64,000 nt of DNA, from the NCBI RefSeq assembly GCF_004341505.2, contig NZ_SLYP02000001.1:688501-752500 (forward strand), read 5' to 3'. Under the pieces are notes generated by a model. The model searched no databases, was not told the DNA's origin, and was given only the letters and a program-made list of their open reading frames with translations. How positions within the stretch are numbered: the first letter of the stretch is position 1; each line of letters opens with the position of its first letter. Positions 49,799 to 58,785 of this stretch are shown in pieces. The translations under genes and the position numbers were made by a program. This DNA comes from Sphingomonas sp. JUb134. GTDB taxonomy: Bacteria; Pseudomonadota; Alphaproteobacteria; Sphingomonadales; Sphingomonadaceae.

Positions 49799-51895
49799 TC
49801 AGGCCGGGTCGGAGGTGGAGGGGCGGCCGGTCTCGAGCCGGCCGGCGATGCGGCGAAGAAAGCCGGGCGCGGCCGGGCTGGTGAGGGTCAGGTCGTACCA
49901 GCCACCGGTGAGCGCGAGGTCCCAGGGCGGCGGGGTGCCGGTGCCGCGCCAGGAGCGGTGGTGGTCGGCATAGGCATTGGGGGCGACCTGCCACGCGGCC
50001 GCGCCGGCACGCACGGCGAGGGCCAGGGTGGCGCGCGCCGGATCGAGGTGCCAGGCGATGCGCCCGGCAAGCGCGCGGTCGGCGGCGCGGCCGGCGAAGT
50101 GGCGGTGGAAGCCGTTGGGGCCGAGCACCCACAGGTCATAGGCGCCGTCCGCGCCCGCGCCCGCCCAGCGGCCGGTGAGCTGCCCGCCGGCCTCCACCGT
50201 GTAGCGGCGGGGCAGGCGATCGAGCGCGAGCCGGTCATAGACGTGGAAGACGGCGGCGACCCCGGCGCGGTTCGCGCCTGCGTGGAAGGTGAGGCGGATG
50301 CCGGCCTCGTCCGGCGCCTCGGTGACGGAGAGGTGGTAGGGGAGCGGGCGCGAGGGGCGGACGCCCGGCTCCTGCACCAGCGGCTGGGCGGCGGCGGGCG
50401 CGCGGGGCGCGACCTGGCCCTGGATCGCCGCGCTGCGGGTGGCGTCGGGGCGCGGATCGGGGATGCCGTCGGGAAAGCCGCGGTTCGGGCTGGTGAAGTC
50501 GAACACCGAGGTGAGGTCGCCGCACACCGCGCGGCGCCAGGGCGAGATGTTGGGCTCGGCGACGCCGAAGCGCTGCTCCAGGAAGCGGATCACCGAGGTG
50601 TGATCGAACACCTGCGAGTTGACCCAGCCGCCGCGGCTCCAGGGAGAGATGGCGTAGAAGGGGACGCGGGGACCAAGGCCATAGGGACGGCCGCGCAGCT
50701 CCGGCAGGTCGACGGACGCGTCGGCGGCGCTCGGCACGCGGTGATATTCGCCGGCGGTGCTGACGGTGGAGGCGCCGGCGAGGCCGCCCGGGGCCGCCGG
50801 ATCCTGGGAGGGCGGGGCGGGCGGCGGGACATGGTCGAAGAAGCCGTCATTCTCGTCGAACATGACGAGCAGCACGGTGCGGGCCCAGACCTTTGGGTCG
50901 GCGGTGAGCACGTCGAGCAGCTCGGCGGTATAGGCGGCGCCCTGGGCGGGGCTCGAAGGGCCGGGATGCTCGGAACCGGCGGCGGTCGCGATCACGTAGG
51001 AGACCTGCGGCAGGCGGCCGGCGAGCACGTCGGCGCGCAGGCCGTCGAGCGCGCGGGTGGTGAGCGCGCGGTCGCGAAGCGCCGGATCGGCACCGGGCGC
51101 ACCCTTGTGAGCAGCGCGGAACGCCTCGAACCCGACCAGGGGGTTGTCGGTGAAATTGTCGGCCATGTCCTGGTAGATACGCCAGTCGATTCCGGCCGCC
51201 TGGAGCCGCTCGACATAGCTGGTCCAGCGATAGGGCTCGGCCCAGCCGCCGTCCTCGGCGAAGCTGTCGTGCGAATTGGCGATGGCGGGGCCGCCGGCTT
51301 GGCCCTCGGGATCGTTGGTGCCGGTCCACAGGAACAGGCGGTTGGTGTTGGTGCCGGTCTGCAGCGAGCAGTGATAGGCGTCGCAGACGGTGAAGGCATC
51401 GGCCAGCGCGAACTGGAAGGGGATGTCGTCGCGCCGATAGTGGCCCATTGCGCGCTCGGTCTTCACCTCCGGCCAATGTGCCATGCGGCCGTGATCCCAG
51501 GCGCGCTGCGCGTCCGGCCAGCTATGGGGCGTGCCCTCCATGCGCATCAGCGCCCAGTCGGTGCGGGTCGACAGATGAAAGGGGGAGACGGTGCGCGGGC
51601 CCTGCTTTGCGGTGCGGTCGAGCTGCTGCCAGACGGTGCGGGCGGCGCCGTCCGAACCGGGCGCGAGCGGGATGGGCAGGCGATCGCCGAAGCCGCGGAC
51701 GCCGCGCAGCGTCCCGAAATAATGATCGAAGCCGCGGTTCTCCTGCATCAGGATCACGACGTGCTCGACGTCGCGCAGCGTGCCGCTGCGCACGTCCGCG
51801 GGGATCGCGAGCGCGCGCGCGATCGAATCCGGAATGGCGAGCGCGGCGGCGCCAAGGCCTGCCTTCAGAAGGGTGCGGCGGTGCAGTTCGGTCAT
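49799..51895 (-). CDS. plcN: Tat-exported phosphocholine-type phospholipase C
   Basis: 698 residues from ATG 51895. Twin-arginine signal (RRTLLKAGLGAAALAIP), then the phosphoesterase core with HVVILMQENRGFDHYFGTL, QTGTNTNRLFLWTGTND, LLVMFDENDGFFDHVPPP, and two C-terminal beta domains. Cleaves phospholipid head groups outside the membrane. Member of the Pseudomonas PlcH/PlcN family; no haemolysis claim is made. Confidence 0.92.
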   Translation of the reverse strand: MTELHRRTLLKAGLGAAALAIPDSIARALAIPADVRSGTLRDVEHVVILMQENRGFDHYFGTLRGVRGFGDRLPIPLAPGSDGAARTVWQQLDRTAKQGPRTVSPFHLSTRTDWALMRMEGTPHSWPDAQRAWDHGRMAHWPEVKTERAMGHYRRDDIPFQFALADAFTVCDAYHCSLQTGTNTNRLFLWTGTNDPEGQAGGPAIANSHDSFAEDGGWAEPYRWTSYVERLQAAGIDWRIYQDMADNFTDNPLVGFEAFRAAHKGAPGADPALRDRALTTRALDGLRADVLAGRLPQVSYVIATAAGSEHPGPSSPAQGAAYTAELLDVLTADPKVWARTVLLVMFDENDGFFDHVPPPAPPSQDPAAPGGLAGASTVSTAGEYHRVPSAADASVDLPELRGRPYGLGPRVPFYAISPWSRGGWVNSQVFDHTSVIRFLEQRFGVAEPNISPWRRAVCGDLTSVFDFTSPNRGFPDGIPDPRPDATRSAAIQGQVAPRAPAAAQPLVQEPGVRPSRPLPYHLSVTEAPDEAGIRLTFHAGANRAGVAAVFHVYDRLALDRLPRRYTVEAGGQLTGRWAGAGADGAYDLWVLGPNGFHRHFAGRAADRALAGRIAWHLDPARATLALAVRAGAAAWQVAPNAYADHHRSWRGTGTPPPWDLALTGGWYDLTLTSPAAPGFLRRIAGRLETGRPSTSDPA

Positions 51896-52058
51896 CCTGT
51901 CCCCGTGGCAGCGACCGCGCAAAGGCTCAAGCCGCTCCCGCCCGCGGAGCCGGTCAGCGCATGCTCCCGCGGCAATTGGTGCGAGTCACTTTCAACAGGA
52001 ACGGGTGCGTGGCTGATGCGCTTGGGATGGACCAGAACGATACAGCAGGAGCCCGGCA

Positions 52059-53015
52059 ATGTTCATGCATAACAAGCGGTTGCAATATACCGTGCGCGTT
52101 TCGGAGCCCAATCCGCGGCTCGCCACCATGATCATGGAGCAGTTCGGCGGGGCCGACGGCGAACTGGCCGCGGCGATGCGCTATTTCACGCAGGGCCTGG
52201 GTGAGGACGATCCCGGCCGCAAGGACATGCTGCTCGACATCGCGACGGAAGAGCTGAGCCACCTGGAGGTGATCGGGTCGATCGTCACCATGCTCAACAA
52301 GGGCCTGAAGGCGCAGCTGGCCGAGGGCACGATGAAGGAGGCCGAGCTCTACCAGATGGTGGGGCAGACCGGCACCAGCGCCAAGGAATCGATCCTGTTC
52401 GGCGGCGCCCCGGCGCTGTGCGACAGCGCGGGCGTGCCATGGACGGCGGCCTATGTGGACTCGCGCGGCGAGCCGACCGTCGACCTGCGCTCCAACATCG
52501 CGGCCGAGGCACGCGCCAAGATCGTCTATGAGCGGCTGATCAACATCACCGACGATCCCGGCATCAAGGACGCGCTGGGCTTCCTGATGACCCGCGAGGT
52601 GGCGCACCAGAAGTCGTTCGAGAAGGCGCTCTATGCGATCGAGAACAACTTCCCGTCGGGCAAGCTGCCGGGCGTGGAGAAATACGCGAGCATGTACGTC
52701 AACACCTCGCAGGGCGAGGGCGACACAACGGGTCCGTGGAACACCGGCGACGAATGGGACCGCGTGGACGACCTGCAGCAGGTGATGCCGGCGGACGAGG
52801 GCGACGGCACGGCGACCGTCAAGCTTCCCGCCAAGGACCAGAAGGTCGCGGCCAAGATGGTGGAGCGGACCGCGTCCGATCCGAGCGCCGACCCGACCAC
52901 CGGGGCGGACCTGGGCGCGGGCCCGGGCGCCGGCCGCACCAAGAACGGCGACATGGGCGGTGCCCCCGACATCCAGTCGGCGCCGGCGATGGCCGAGGCC
53001 ACCGTCGCGAAGTGA
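52059..53015 (+). CDS. katN: Manganese catalase
   Basis: 318-residue non-haem catalase. Di-Mn ligands in order: Glu in GADGELAAAMRYF, Glu and His in ATEELSHLEVIG, Glu in AAEARAKIVYERL, and Glu and His in TREVAHQKSFEKAL. A ~65-residue Gly/Pro/Asp-rich tail follows. Transcribed alone, ending at a strong hairpin. Confidence 0.95.
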   Translation: MFMHNKRLQYTVRVSEPNPRLATMIMEQFGGADGELAAAMRYFTQGLGEDDPGRKDMLLDIATEELSHLEVIGSIVTMLNKGLKAQLAEGTMKEAELYQMVGQTGTSAKESILFGGAPALCDSAGVPWTAAYVDSRGEPTVDLRSNIAAEARAKIVYERLINITDDPGIKDALGFLMTREVAHQKSFEKALYAIENNFPSGKLPGVEKYASMYVNTSQGEGDTTGPWNTGDEWDRVDDLQQVMPADEGDGTATVKLPAKDQKVAAKMVERTASDPSADPTTGADLGAGPGAGRTKNGDMGGAPDIQSAPAMAEATVAK

Positions 53016-53022
53016 CGAACAG

Positions 53023-53055
53023 GGCCGGCGCTCCCGCAACGGGGCGCCGGCCTTT
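53023..53055. terminator. Intrinsic terminator between katN and oxidase operon
   Basis: GGCCGGCGC and GCGCCGGCC (53023-53031, 53044-53052) form a 9-bp G+C stem with a 12-nt loop, followed by TTT. It lies between the two convergent units and may serve both. Confidence 0.75.
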
Positions 53056-53070
53056 GCCCTGCGCGGGTGG

Positions 53071-53481
53071 CTAACGCTTCAGCGTGTAGAGATAGGCAGC
53101 CATGTCGCGGGCGTCGCGCTCGGTGACGCCCTGGTCCGGCATGCCGTTGCCGGGAAGCACCTGCTGCGGCTGGCGCAGCCAGCGGGTGAGGTTCTTCGGA
53201 TCGTTGACGAGGACGCCGGCGATCTCGGCGCGCAGAGCGATGCCGTTGAGCGCCGGGCCGGTGGTGCCCGTGGCGCCGGCGATGCCGGGGATGCGGTGGC
53301 AGGCGCCGCAATTGTAGCGGCCGATCGCGGCCTTGCCGGCCGTGGCGTCGCCGCCGGTCATCGCCTCCGCCTGGGTGCGGGTCTGGAGGCTATCCTGCCG
53401 GTAGATGCCGAACACCGAGGCGGCGCCCGCGATCGTCGCGATACCGGTGAGGATCAGCACGAAGCGCAGCTCAGACGGCAT
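53071..53481 (-). CDS. Monohaem c-type cytochrome
   Basis: 136 residues. N-terminal signal or anchor helix (FVLILTGIATIAGAASVFGI), haem motif CGACH and a downstream Met ligand in GNGMPDQG. Last gene of the caa3 operon; its start overlaps ctaG by 11 bp. Likely donates electrons to the oxidase. Confidence 0.88.
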   Translation of the reverse strand: MPSELRFVLILTGIATIAGAASVFGIYRQDSLQTRTQAEAMTGGDATAGKAAIGRYNCGACHRIPGIAGATGTTGPALNGIALRAEIAGVLVNDPKNLTRWLRQPQQVLPGNGMPDQGVTERDARDMAAYLYTLKR

Positions 53482-54385
53482 CGGCGGTCCTTTGCGGCGA
53501 CGGCACGAGCAGCGTGCGGAACAGGGCGAGCGCGGCGACGAGGTGGACGAGACCGCCGGGCACCCACATGACGAGGCCGGCGACCTGCTGGTCCTCCGCC
53601 GGGGTCATGCCGAAGGGCGCGAGCGCGAGGCGCGCATAGCCCGGGTACCAGGGGGAGTCGGAGAAGGCCATCAGCGCCCCCAGCGCCCCCGTCACGAACG
53701 AAGTGACGAGCAGGCAGAAGGCGGCGAGCGCACGGTCGCCGAGCGCGCTCGCCCCGGCACCGCGCCGCCCGAGCATCGCCGTCCAGAACAGCAGCGCGCT
53801 GACGATGAAGCAGAGGTGCTGGGTGGCGTGCCAGCCCTCGCTCGCCAGCGCCACGTCGAACAGCGACGGCATGTGCCAGATCCACAGCACGGCCGCCTGG
53901 AGGAGCGTCGCGACGACGGCGCCCGTCGCCCAGGCGAAGGGGACCGACACCGCCCGGCTGGCGCTGATGCGGCCGAGGGTACGGCGGGCGGCGGCGGGAA
54001 AGGCCCAGAGCATCGCCGAGAGCGGTTCGGCCAGCACGACCAGGGGCGCGGCGAGCAGCATCAGCAGCTCGTGCTCGATCATGTGGGCGGTGAAGGAGCG
54101 CTCGCCCGCTTCGTGGAGCGGCGACACCAGCGCGCCCGCGAGCGTCAGCCAGCCGGCGGCGAAGAGCCACAGCCGCCGCTTGAGCCGGGGGCGGCCGCCC
54201 GCCGAGCGCCCGTAGAGGCGGCGCCAGCCGAGCCCGAACAGGACGGCGGAGAGCAGCAGGGGCACGGTGATCCACGGGTCCCAGGTCCAGCCGGGCGGCT
54301 CGCCATGGTCGTGGCCGCCGTGCGCGAGGGCGGCGGCGGGCATCGCGAGCGCCAGCAGCGGGGCGAGGCGGATCAGCTGACGCAT
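53471..54385 (-). CDS. ctaG: Cytochrome oxidase assembly protein (caa3 CtaG)
   Basis: 304 residues, about seven membrane helices after a His-rich periplasmic start (HGGHDHG). Follows the caa3_CtaG family: HMIEHELLMLLAAPLVVL, LLWIWHMPSLFD, QHLCFIVSALLFW. Predicted copper insertion factor. Starts at ATG 54385 within the preceding gene. Confidence 0.9.
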   Translation of the reverse strand: MRQLIRLAPLLALAMPAAALAHGGHDHGEPPGWTWDPWITVPLLLSAVLFGLGWRRLYGRSAGGRPRLKRRLWLFAAGWLTLAGALVSPLHEAGERSFTAHMIEHELLMLLAAPLVVLAEPLSAMLWAFPAAARRTLGRISASRAVSVPFAWATGAVVATLLQAAVLWIWHMPSLFDVALASEGWHATQHLCFIVSALLFWTAMLGRRGAGASALGDRALAAFCLLVTSFVTGALGALMAFSDSPWYPGYARLALAPFGMTPAEDQQVAGLVMWVPGGLVHLVAALALFRTLLVPSPQRTADAV

Positions 54386-54711
54386 GGCGGGACGATCAGC
54401 ACGGCCAGCGTCTGGAAGGCGATGGCGAGCGCGAAGATGCCGGCGAGCAGCAGCGCGACGCGCGACAGCCAGGCGCGCGGCGGGGTCTGGTCGCCCGCCG
54501 GCCGCGCGCAGGGCCAGGCGATCGCCATGGCGAGGCCGCACACCGCAAGGCTGGCGAGACCCCAGGCGAGGCCGAGCCAGGGACCGACGGGGGCGCAATC
54601 GACCTTGAGCACGCTGCCCAGACCCAGTTCGAAGACGTACCAGGTGACAGGCGGCAGCAGCAGCGCCGCCCAGGGGCGCACGCGCGCCGCACGGGAGAGG
54701 GACTCGCTCAC
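54373..54711 (-). CDS. Small membrane protein in the caa3 operon
   Basis: 112 residues from GTG 54711, overlapping the subunit III stop (GTGA). About three hydrophobic segments (WAALLLPPVTWYVFELGLGS, LASLAVCGLAMAIAW). No motif; position suggests an oxidase accessory or subunit IV-like role. Confidence 0.7.
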   Translation of the reverse strand: MSESLSRAARVRPWAALLLPPVTWYVFELGLGSVLKVDCAPVGPWLGLAWGLASLAVCGLAMAIAWPCARPAGDQTPPRAWLSRVALLLAGIFALAIAFQTLAVLIVPPCVS

Positions 54712-55325
54712 CCGAACCTCGGCGCCAGATAGACGAGCGCGCCGACCGGGATCCACGTCAGCACCACGAAGGTCCAGTAATTGGCATTGTCCTCGACATC
54801 GGCGAACTGATCGTCGCCGACCTCATGGGTGTAGAGCCACACGGATTGGACGGCGGTGTCGCCGATGTCGGTGATGAGGTGGCTGGTGTGCAGCACCAGC
54901 AGCATCCACGTCAGCGAGCCATAGGCATTGTCGTACCAGGTGACGTTGAGGTGCCCGAACTCGATGCCGCGCGGGATCAGCAGCAGGAGGCCGAGGACGG
55001 TCATGGCGAGCGTGCCGATGCGGACGCCGCGCTCGTTCTTGGCCTTGGCGCAGCGGCGGACCCAGAGGTTGGGGATTTCGCTGAGGAACAGGCCGAGCGT
55101 CAGCACCGCCGGCCACAGCAGGTCGGGCGGGCGGACGCCGTCGGGCGGCCAGCCCGCCGTCTGGCTCATGAGGTAGAGATAGGCGCCGGCGGCGAGCGCG
55201 AAGGCGGTGCCCTCGATCGCCATGAAGCCGATGTTGCCCCACCAGACGAGGTGGCTTGCGCCCGATGCGGTCTCGGGCAGGTTGGCGAGGTCGCCGACGA
55301 CGCGGGTGGGGACGGCGTCGCTCAT
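54708..55325 (-). CDS. ctaE: Cytochrome c oxidase subunit III
   Basis: 205 residues with five predicted helices (family range 195-215 for the short form). Conserved segments: HLVWWGNIGFMAIEGTAFAL and LLVLHTSHLITD, YWTFVVLTWIP. Starts at ATG 55325 with ATGA overlap on subunit I. Confidence 0.9.
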   Translation of the reverse strand: MSDAVPTRVVGDLANLPETASGASHLVWWGNIGFMAIEGTAFALAAGAYLYLMSQTAGWPPDGVRPPDLLWPAVLTLGLFLSEIPNLWVRRCAKAKNERGVRIGTLAMTVLGLLLLIPRGIEFGHLNVTWYDNAYGSLTWMLLVLHTSHLITDIGDTAVQSVWLYTHEVGDDQFADVEDNANYWTFVVLTWIPVGALVYLAPRFG

Positions 55326-57226
55326 CGGTTGCGCGCCCGAAGCGGCCCGGTGGTCGAGCGCTCGCGCTGCGGCCAGAACCAGAGGGTGAGCCCGATCGCC
55401 ACCGGCACCGCACCCCAGACCAGCGCCCAGGGGGTGAAGATGCTGCCGACGAACAGGATGGTGACGGCGATCGCGGCGAGCAGCGGGGCGATCGAGGGCG
55501 GCGGGCTTTTCTGACGATACTCGGGCGTCGCCTCCACGACCGAGGTCACCAGCACTTCGCGGCGATCGACGGCGAGGCCGGTCATGACGGCGAGTTCCTG
55601 CTTCTGCGTCCACAAGGGCGTGAGGCTGTCGACCACGGGCATGGCGTCGAAATTATGCTGGGGCGGGGGCGAGGGTGCGGCCCATTCGAGGGTGGAGCCA
55701 CCCCAGGGGTTCGGGCCCGCTGCCCTGCCGCGGAAGTAGCTCCACGCTGCGTTGGCGACGAACAGCACGCCGCCCGCGACCGCGATCGCCGAGCCGATCG
55801 AGGCGACCATGTTGAGCGGGCCCCAGCCCATGCCCTCGCTATAGGTATAGATGCGGCGCGGCATCCCCTGGAGCCCCAGGATATGCATCGGGAAGAAGCC
55901 GAGGTTGAAGCCGCCGACGATCAGCCAGAAACTGATCTTGCCCCAGAGTTCCGACATCATCCGTCCCGTCGCCTTGGGATACCAATAGGTGAAGGCGCCG
56001 AAGAGCGGGAACATCGCGCCGCCGACGAGCACATAGTGGAAGTGGGCGACCACGAAATAGGTGTCGGTCACCTGCTGGTCGAGCGGGGCGGAGGCGGTCA
56101 TGATGCCCGACAGCCCGCCGATCACGAAGGTGACGATGAAGGCGAGCACCCACAGGAGCGGCGTGTCGAAGCGCGGGCGGCCGCTTGCCAGCGTCGCGAT
56201 CCAGCAGAAGATCTGGACACCGGCGGGCAGCGCCACGGCCATGCTGGCGGCGGTGTAGAAGTCGTTGCCGAGCCGCGGCAGGCCGACCGCGAACATGTGG
56301 TGGACCCATAGGCCAAAGGCGAGCGCGGCGATGGCGAGCATCGACAGCACCACCGCGGCATGGCCGAACAGCGTGCGGCGGGAGAAGGTCTCGACGATCA
56401 CCGACACGAAGCCGGCGGCGGGCAGGAAGATGATGTAGACCTCCGGATGGCCGAACCACCAGAAGAGGTGCTGGAACAGGATCGGGTCGCCGCCGGCCGC
56501 CGCCGCAAAGAACTGGGTCGAGACGAGGCGGTCCGCGATCAGCATGCTCGTGACCATCATCACCGCCGGCAGCGCGAAGATCGTCATCAGCGAGGCGAGG
56601 AACATCGCCCAGACGAACAGCGGGATGCGCGCGAGCGTCATGCCGGGGGAACGCATCTTGAGCACGGTGGCGGCGATGTTGACCGAGGCGGCGAGCGCCG
56701 CGACCTCGGTAAAGGTGATCATCTGCGCCCAGATGTCGGCGCGGTGGCCCGGCGAATAGGCGGGGCCGGAGAGCGGCGGATATTCGAACCAGCCGAGATC
56801 GGGCGTGATGCCGAAGGCGTGCGGCACCCACAGCATCAGCACGCCGCCGAGGTACAGCCAGTAGCTGAACGCCGCGAGGCGCGGGAAGGCGAGCGCGCGC
56901 TGGCCGAGCATCAGCGGCACCAGCCAGATCGCCATCGCCTCCATCACCGGCACCGACACCAGGAACAACATGGTCGAGCCGTGGAGGGAGAAGCTCTCGT
57001 TGTAGAGCTGCGGCGTCATCCGCTCCATGTCGGGCATGGCGAGCTGGAGCCGCATGTCGAGCGCGAGCATGCCGGCGAGGAACAGCAGCAGCACCACCGT
57101 CAGGATGTAGCGCGCGGCGATCCGCTTGTGATCGACCGTGGTCAGGAAGCCCCAGATGCCGGGCGCATCGGCCCAGGAGACGTGCAGCGTGCGGAGTTCG
57201 ACGGCCGGGGTGCGCGGATCGCTCAT
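55322..57226 (-). CDS. ctaD: Cytochrome c oxidase subunit I (caa3 type)
   Basis: 634 residues, about 80 longer than a minimal subunit I. Haem-copper motifs: SLHGSTMLFL, WWFGHPEVYIIFLP (CuB His and cross-linked Tyr), VHHMFAVG and VAHFHYVLVGG (haem ligands). The extra C-terminal part (after about 545) contains two further hydrophobic segments. ATGA overlaps at both ends. Confidence 0.95.
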   Translation of the reverse strand: MSDPRTPAVELRTLHVSWADAPGIWGFLTTVDHKRIAARYILTVVLLLFLAGMLALDMRLQLAMPDMERMTPQLYNESFSLHGSTMLFLVSVPVMEAMAIWLVPLMLGQRALAFPRLAAFSYWLYLGGVLMLWVPHAFGITPDLGWFEYPPLSGPAYSPGHRADIWAQMITFTEVAALAASVNIAATVLKMRSPGMTLARIPLFVWAMFLASLMTIFALPAVMMVTSMLIADRLVSTQFFAAAAGGDPILFQHLFWWFGHPEVYIIFLPAAGFVSVIVETFSRRTLFGHAAVVLSMLAIAALAFGLWVHHMFAVGLPRLGNDFYTAASMAVALPAGVQIFCWIATLASGRPRFDTPLLWVLAFIVTFVIGGLSGIMTASAPLDQQVTDTYFVVAHFHYVLVGGAMFPLFGAFTYWYPKATGRMMSELWGKISFWLIVGGFNLGFFPMHILGLQGMPRRIYTYSEGMGWGPLNMVASIGSAIAVAGGVLFVANAAWSYFRGRAAGPNPWGGSTLEWAAPSPPPQHNFDAMPVVDSLTPLWTQKQELAVMTGLAVDRREVLVTSVVEATPEYRQKSPPPSIAPLLAAIAVTILFVGSIFTPWALVWGAVPVAIGLTLWFWPQRERSTTGPLRARNR

Positions 57227-58236
57227 TTCAGGTCCATCAGATAGCGCGACACCGCGTCCGCATCGGCCGGCGACAGCGCGACGGGGGGCATCATCGTGCC
57301 GGGCTTCACCGCCTGCGGCTGAGTGATCCAGCCCTGGACGGCGCCGCGGCTCATGGTGAGGGTGCCGGCGGCGACCGAGCGGCGGCCGCCGAAATGGGTG
57401 AGGTCCGGCCCGGCGCGGCCGACCGCCTGAGTGCCGCGGATCGCATGGCACATGGCGCACTGGCCGCGGGTGACGAGCTGGAGCCCGCGGGCGGCGGCGG
57501 GATCGGCAGGCGGTGTGGCCGGGCGCCGCTGGCTCGCCAGCCAGCGGGCGAATTCCTCCGGCGTGTCGACCTTCACGTCGAGCGCCATGTGGGCGTGCTG
57601 GACGCCGCAGAACTCGGCGCACTGGCCGCGGAACCAGCCGGCGCGGGTGGGGGTGAGGTCGACGCGGTTGATGCGGCCGGGGATCAGGTCGAGCTTCTGC
57701 GCGATGTTGGGGACCCAGAAGCTGTGGATCACGTCGGACGAGCCGAGCGCGATCCGCGTCGTCTGCCCGAGCGGGAGGTGGAGTTCGTTGGCGGTCTCGA
57801 TCCAGGCGCCGGTGGCGGGATCGCGATATTGGATCCGCCACCACCATTGGTGGCCGGTGACGCGGACCTCCAGCGCGTCGCGGGCGCGGGCGCCGGCGAT
57901 GGTGCGCTCTACCAGAAAGCTGCCGGTGATGAGGACGGCGAGGCCGACGACGATCAGCGCGGCCCAGGCAACCAGCCCGCGGGTGAGGCCGCGGTCGGCC
58001 GGGTTGATGCTGGGCTCGCCCGTCTCGCTGCGGCGGCGTCGCGCGCGCAGCAGGCCGATGCCGAGCCCGGCCAGCACCAGCAGGTACATGAAGCCGCAGA
58101 CGGCCATCATCAGCCAGAACAGCGAATGGATGCTTGCCGCCTGCTCGCCCGCGGGCGCGAGCGGCGACTGGAAGCCGCCCTCGCACGCCGAGAGCGCCAG
58201 CACCCCCGGCAGCAGCGCGAGCCTGCGCAGGGTCAT
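57223..58236 (-). CDS. ctaC: Cytochrome c oxidase subunit II with fused cytochrome c
   Basis: 337 residues. The lipobox LSAC gives a lipoprotein N-terminus; two membrane helices; the CuA domain has HSFWVPNIAQK and CAEFCGVQHAHM; the C-terminus is a cytochrome c domain with CAMCH and a Met ligand (PGTMMPP). The fused cytochrome defines the caa3 class. ATGA overlaps at both ends. Confidence 0.95.
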   Translation of the reverse strand: MTLRRLALLPGVLALSACEGGFQSPLAPAGEQAASIHSLFWLMMAVCGFMYLLVLAGLGIGLLRARRRRSETGEPSINPADRGLTRGLVAWAALIVVGLAVLITGSFLVERTIAGARARDALEVRVTGHQWWWRIQYRDPATGAWIETANELHLPLGQTTRIALGSSDVIHSFWVPNIAQKLDLIPGRINRVDLTPTRAGWFRGQCAEFCGVQHAHMALDVKVDTPEEFARWLASQRRPATPPADPAAARGLQLVTRGQCAMCHAIRGTQAVGRAGPDLTHFGGRRSVAAGTLTMSRGAVQGWITQPQAVKPGTMMPPVALSPADADAVSRYLMDLK

Positions 58237-58703
58237 GGCAGCACCGGCCCGGTCCAGTTGTCGCCCTGCGCCTCGCCGACCTGGTCGACGTCCTGGCGGC
58301 GGCGCTTCTCCGGCTTCAGCTGGGGAAGCGTGCGGACATAGGCGGTGATCTGCCAGAGCTGCTCGACGGGGATGCGATCGCCATAGCGCGCGTCGCCATG
58401 CCCCCGGGCGATGAAGCGATAGACTTGGTCGAGGTCGCTGCCATGCGCCCAGAGCCTGTCATTGAGGTTGAGCGCGCCCGCGGCATCGCTGCCGTGGCAG
58501 CTGCCGCAGCCGTACCAGGTGAAATAGCGGCCGCCTTGCGCGACCTGATAGGCATTGCGCTCGTAGCGGGCCGCGCGCGGATCCTGCGCGCCCGTGGGTT
58601 CGGTCTGCGGCAGGTCGGCACCGACCGTGCGCGACTCCGCGCTGCACCCGGCCAGGGCAAGGGCGCACAAGACGATGAAGGACGAGGATCTGTTGCCCGG
58701 CAC
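58233..58703 (-). CDS. Lipoprotein cytochrome c, first gene of the caa3 operon
   Basis: 156 residues from GTG 58703, chosen because it gives a clean lipoprotein signal (SSSFIVLCALALAGC) and has AAGG 8 bp upstream; a longer frame opens at 58742 inside a hairpin. Haem motif CGSCH; distal ligand not obvious. Likely electron donor or assembly cytochrome. Confidence 0.82.
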   Translation of the reverse strand: MPGNRSSSFIVLCALALAGCSAESRTVGADLPQTEPTGAQDPRAARYERNAYQVAQGGRYFTWYGCGSCHGSDAAGALNLNDRLWAHGSDLDQVYRFIARGHGDARYGDRIPVEQLWQITAYVRTLPQLKPEKRRRQDVDQVGEAQGDNWTGPVLP

Positions 58704-58730
58704 CAAGCGAGCCTTGCCAATCCGGAAGAA

Positions 58731-58759
58731 CCGGTCAAGCACACAGGTTGCTTGACCGG
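58731..58759. terminator. Hairpin between ydeP and the caa3 operon
   Basis: CCGGTCAAGCA and TGCTTGACCGG form an 11-bp stem with a 7-nt loop. It follows the ydeP stop on the minus strand, so it fits a terminator, but the T-tract is weak and it could regulate the cytochrome gene. Confidence 0.5.
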
Positions 58760-58785
58760 AAGTTGATTTCCGAAGGGCGACGCGA

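Noticed and set aside
49595..52072. An 825-codon plus-strand frame across phospholipase C
   Set aside because: Glycine/arginine-rich shadow without domains; phospholipase and acetyltransferase motifs are on the minus strand.
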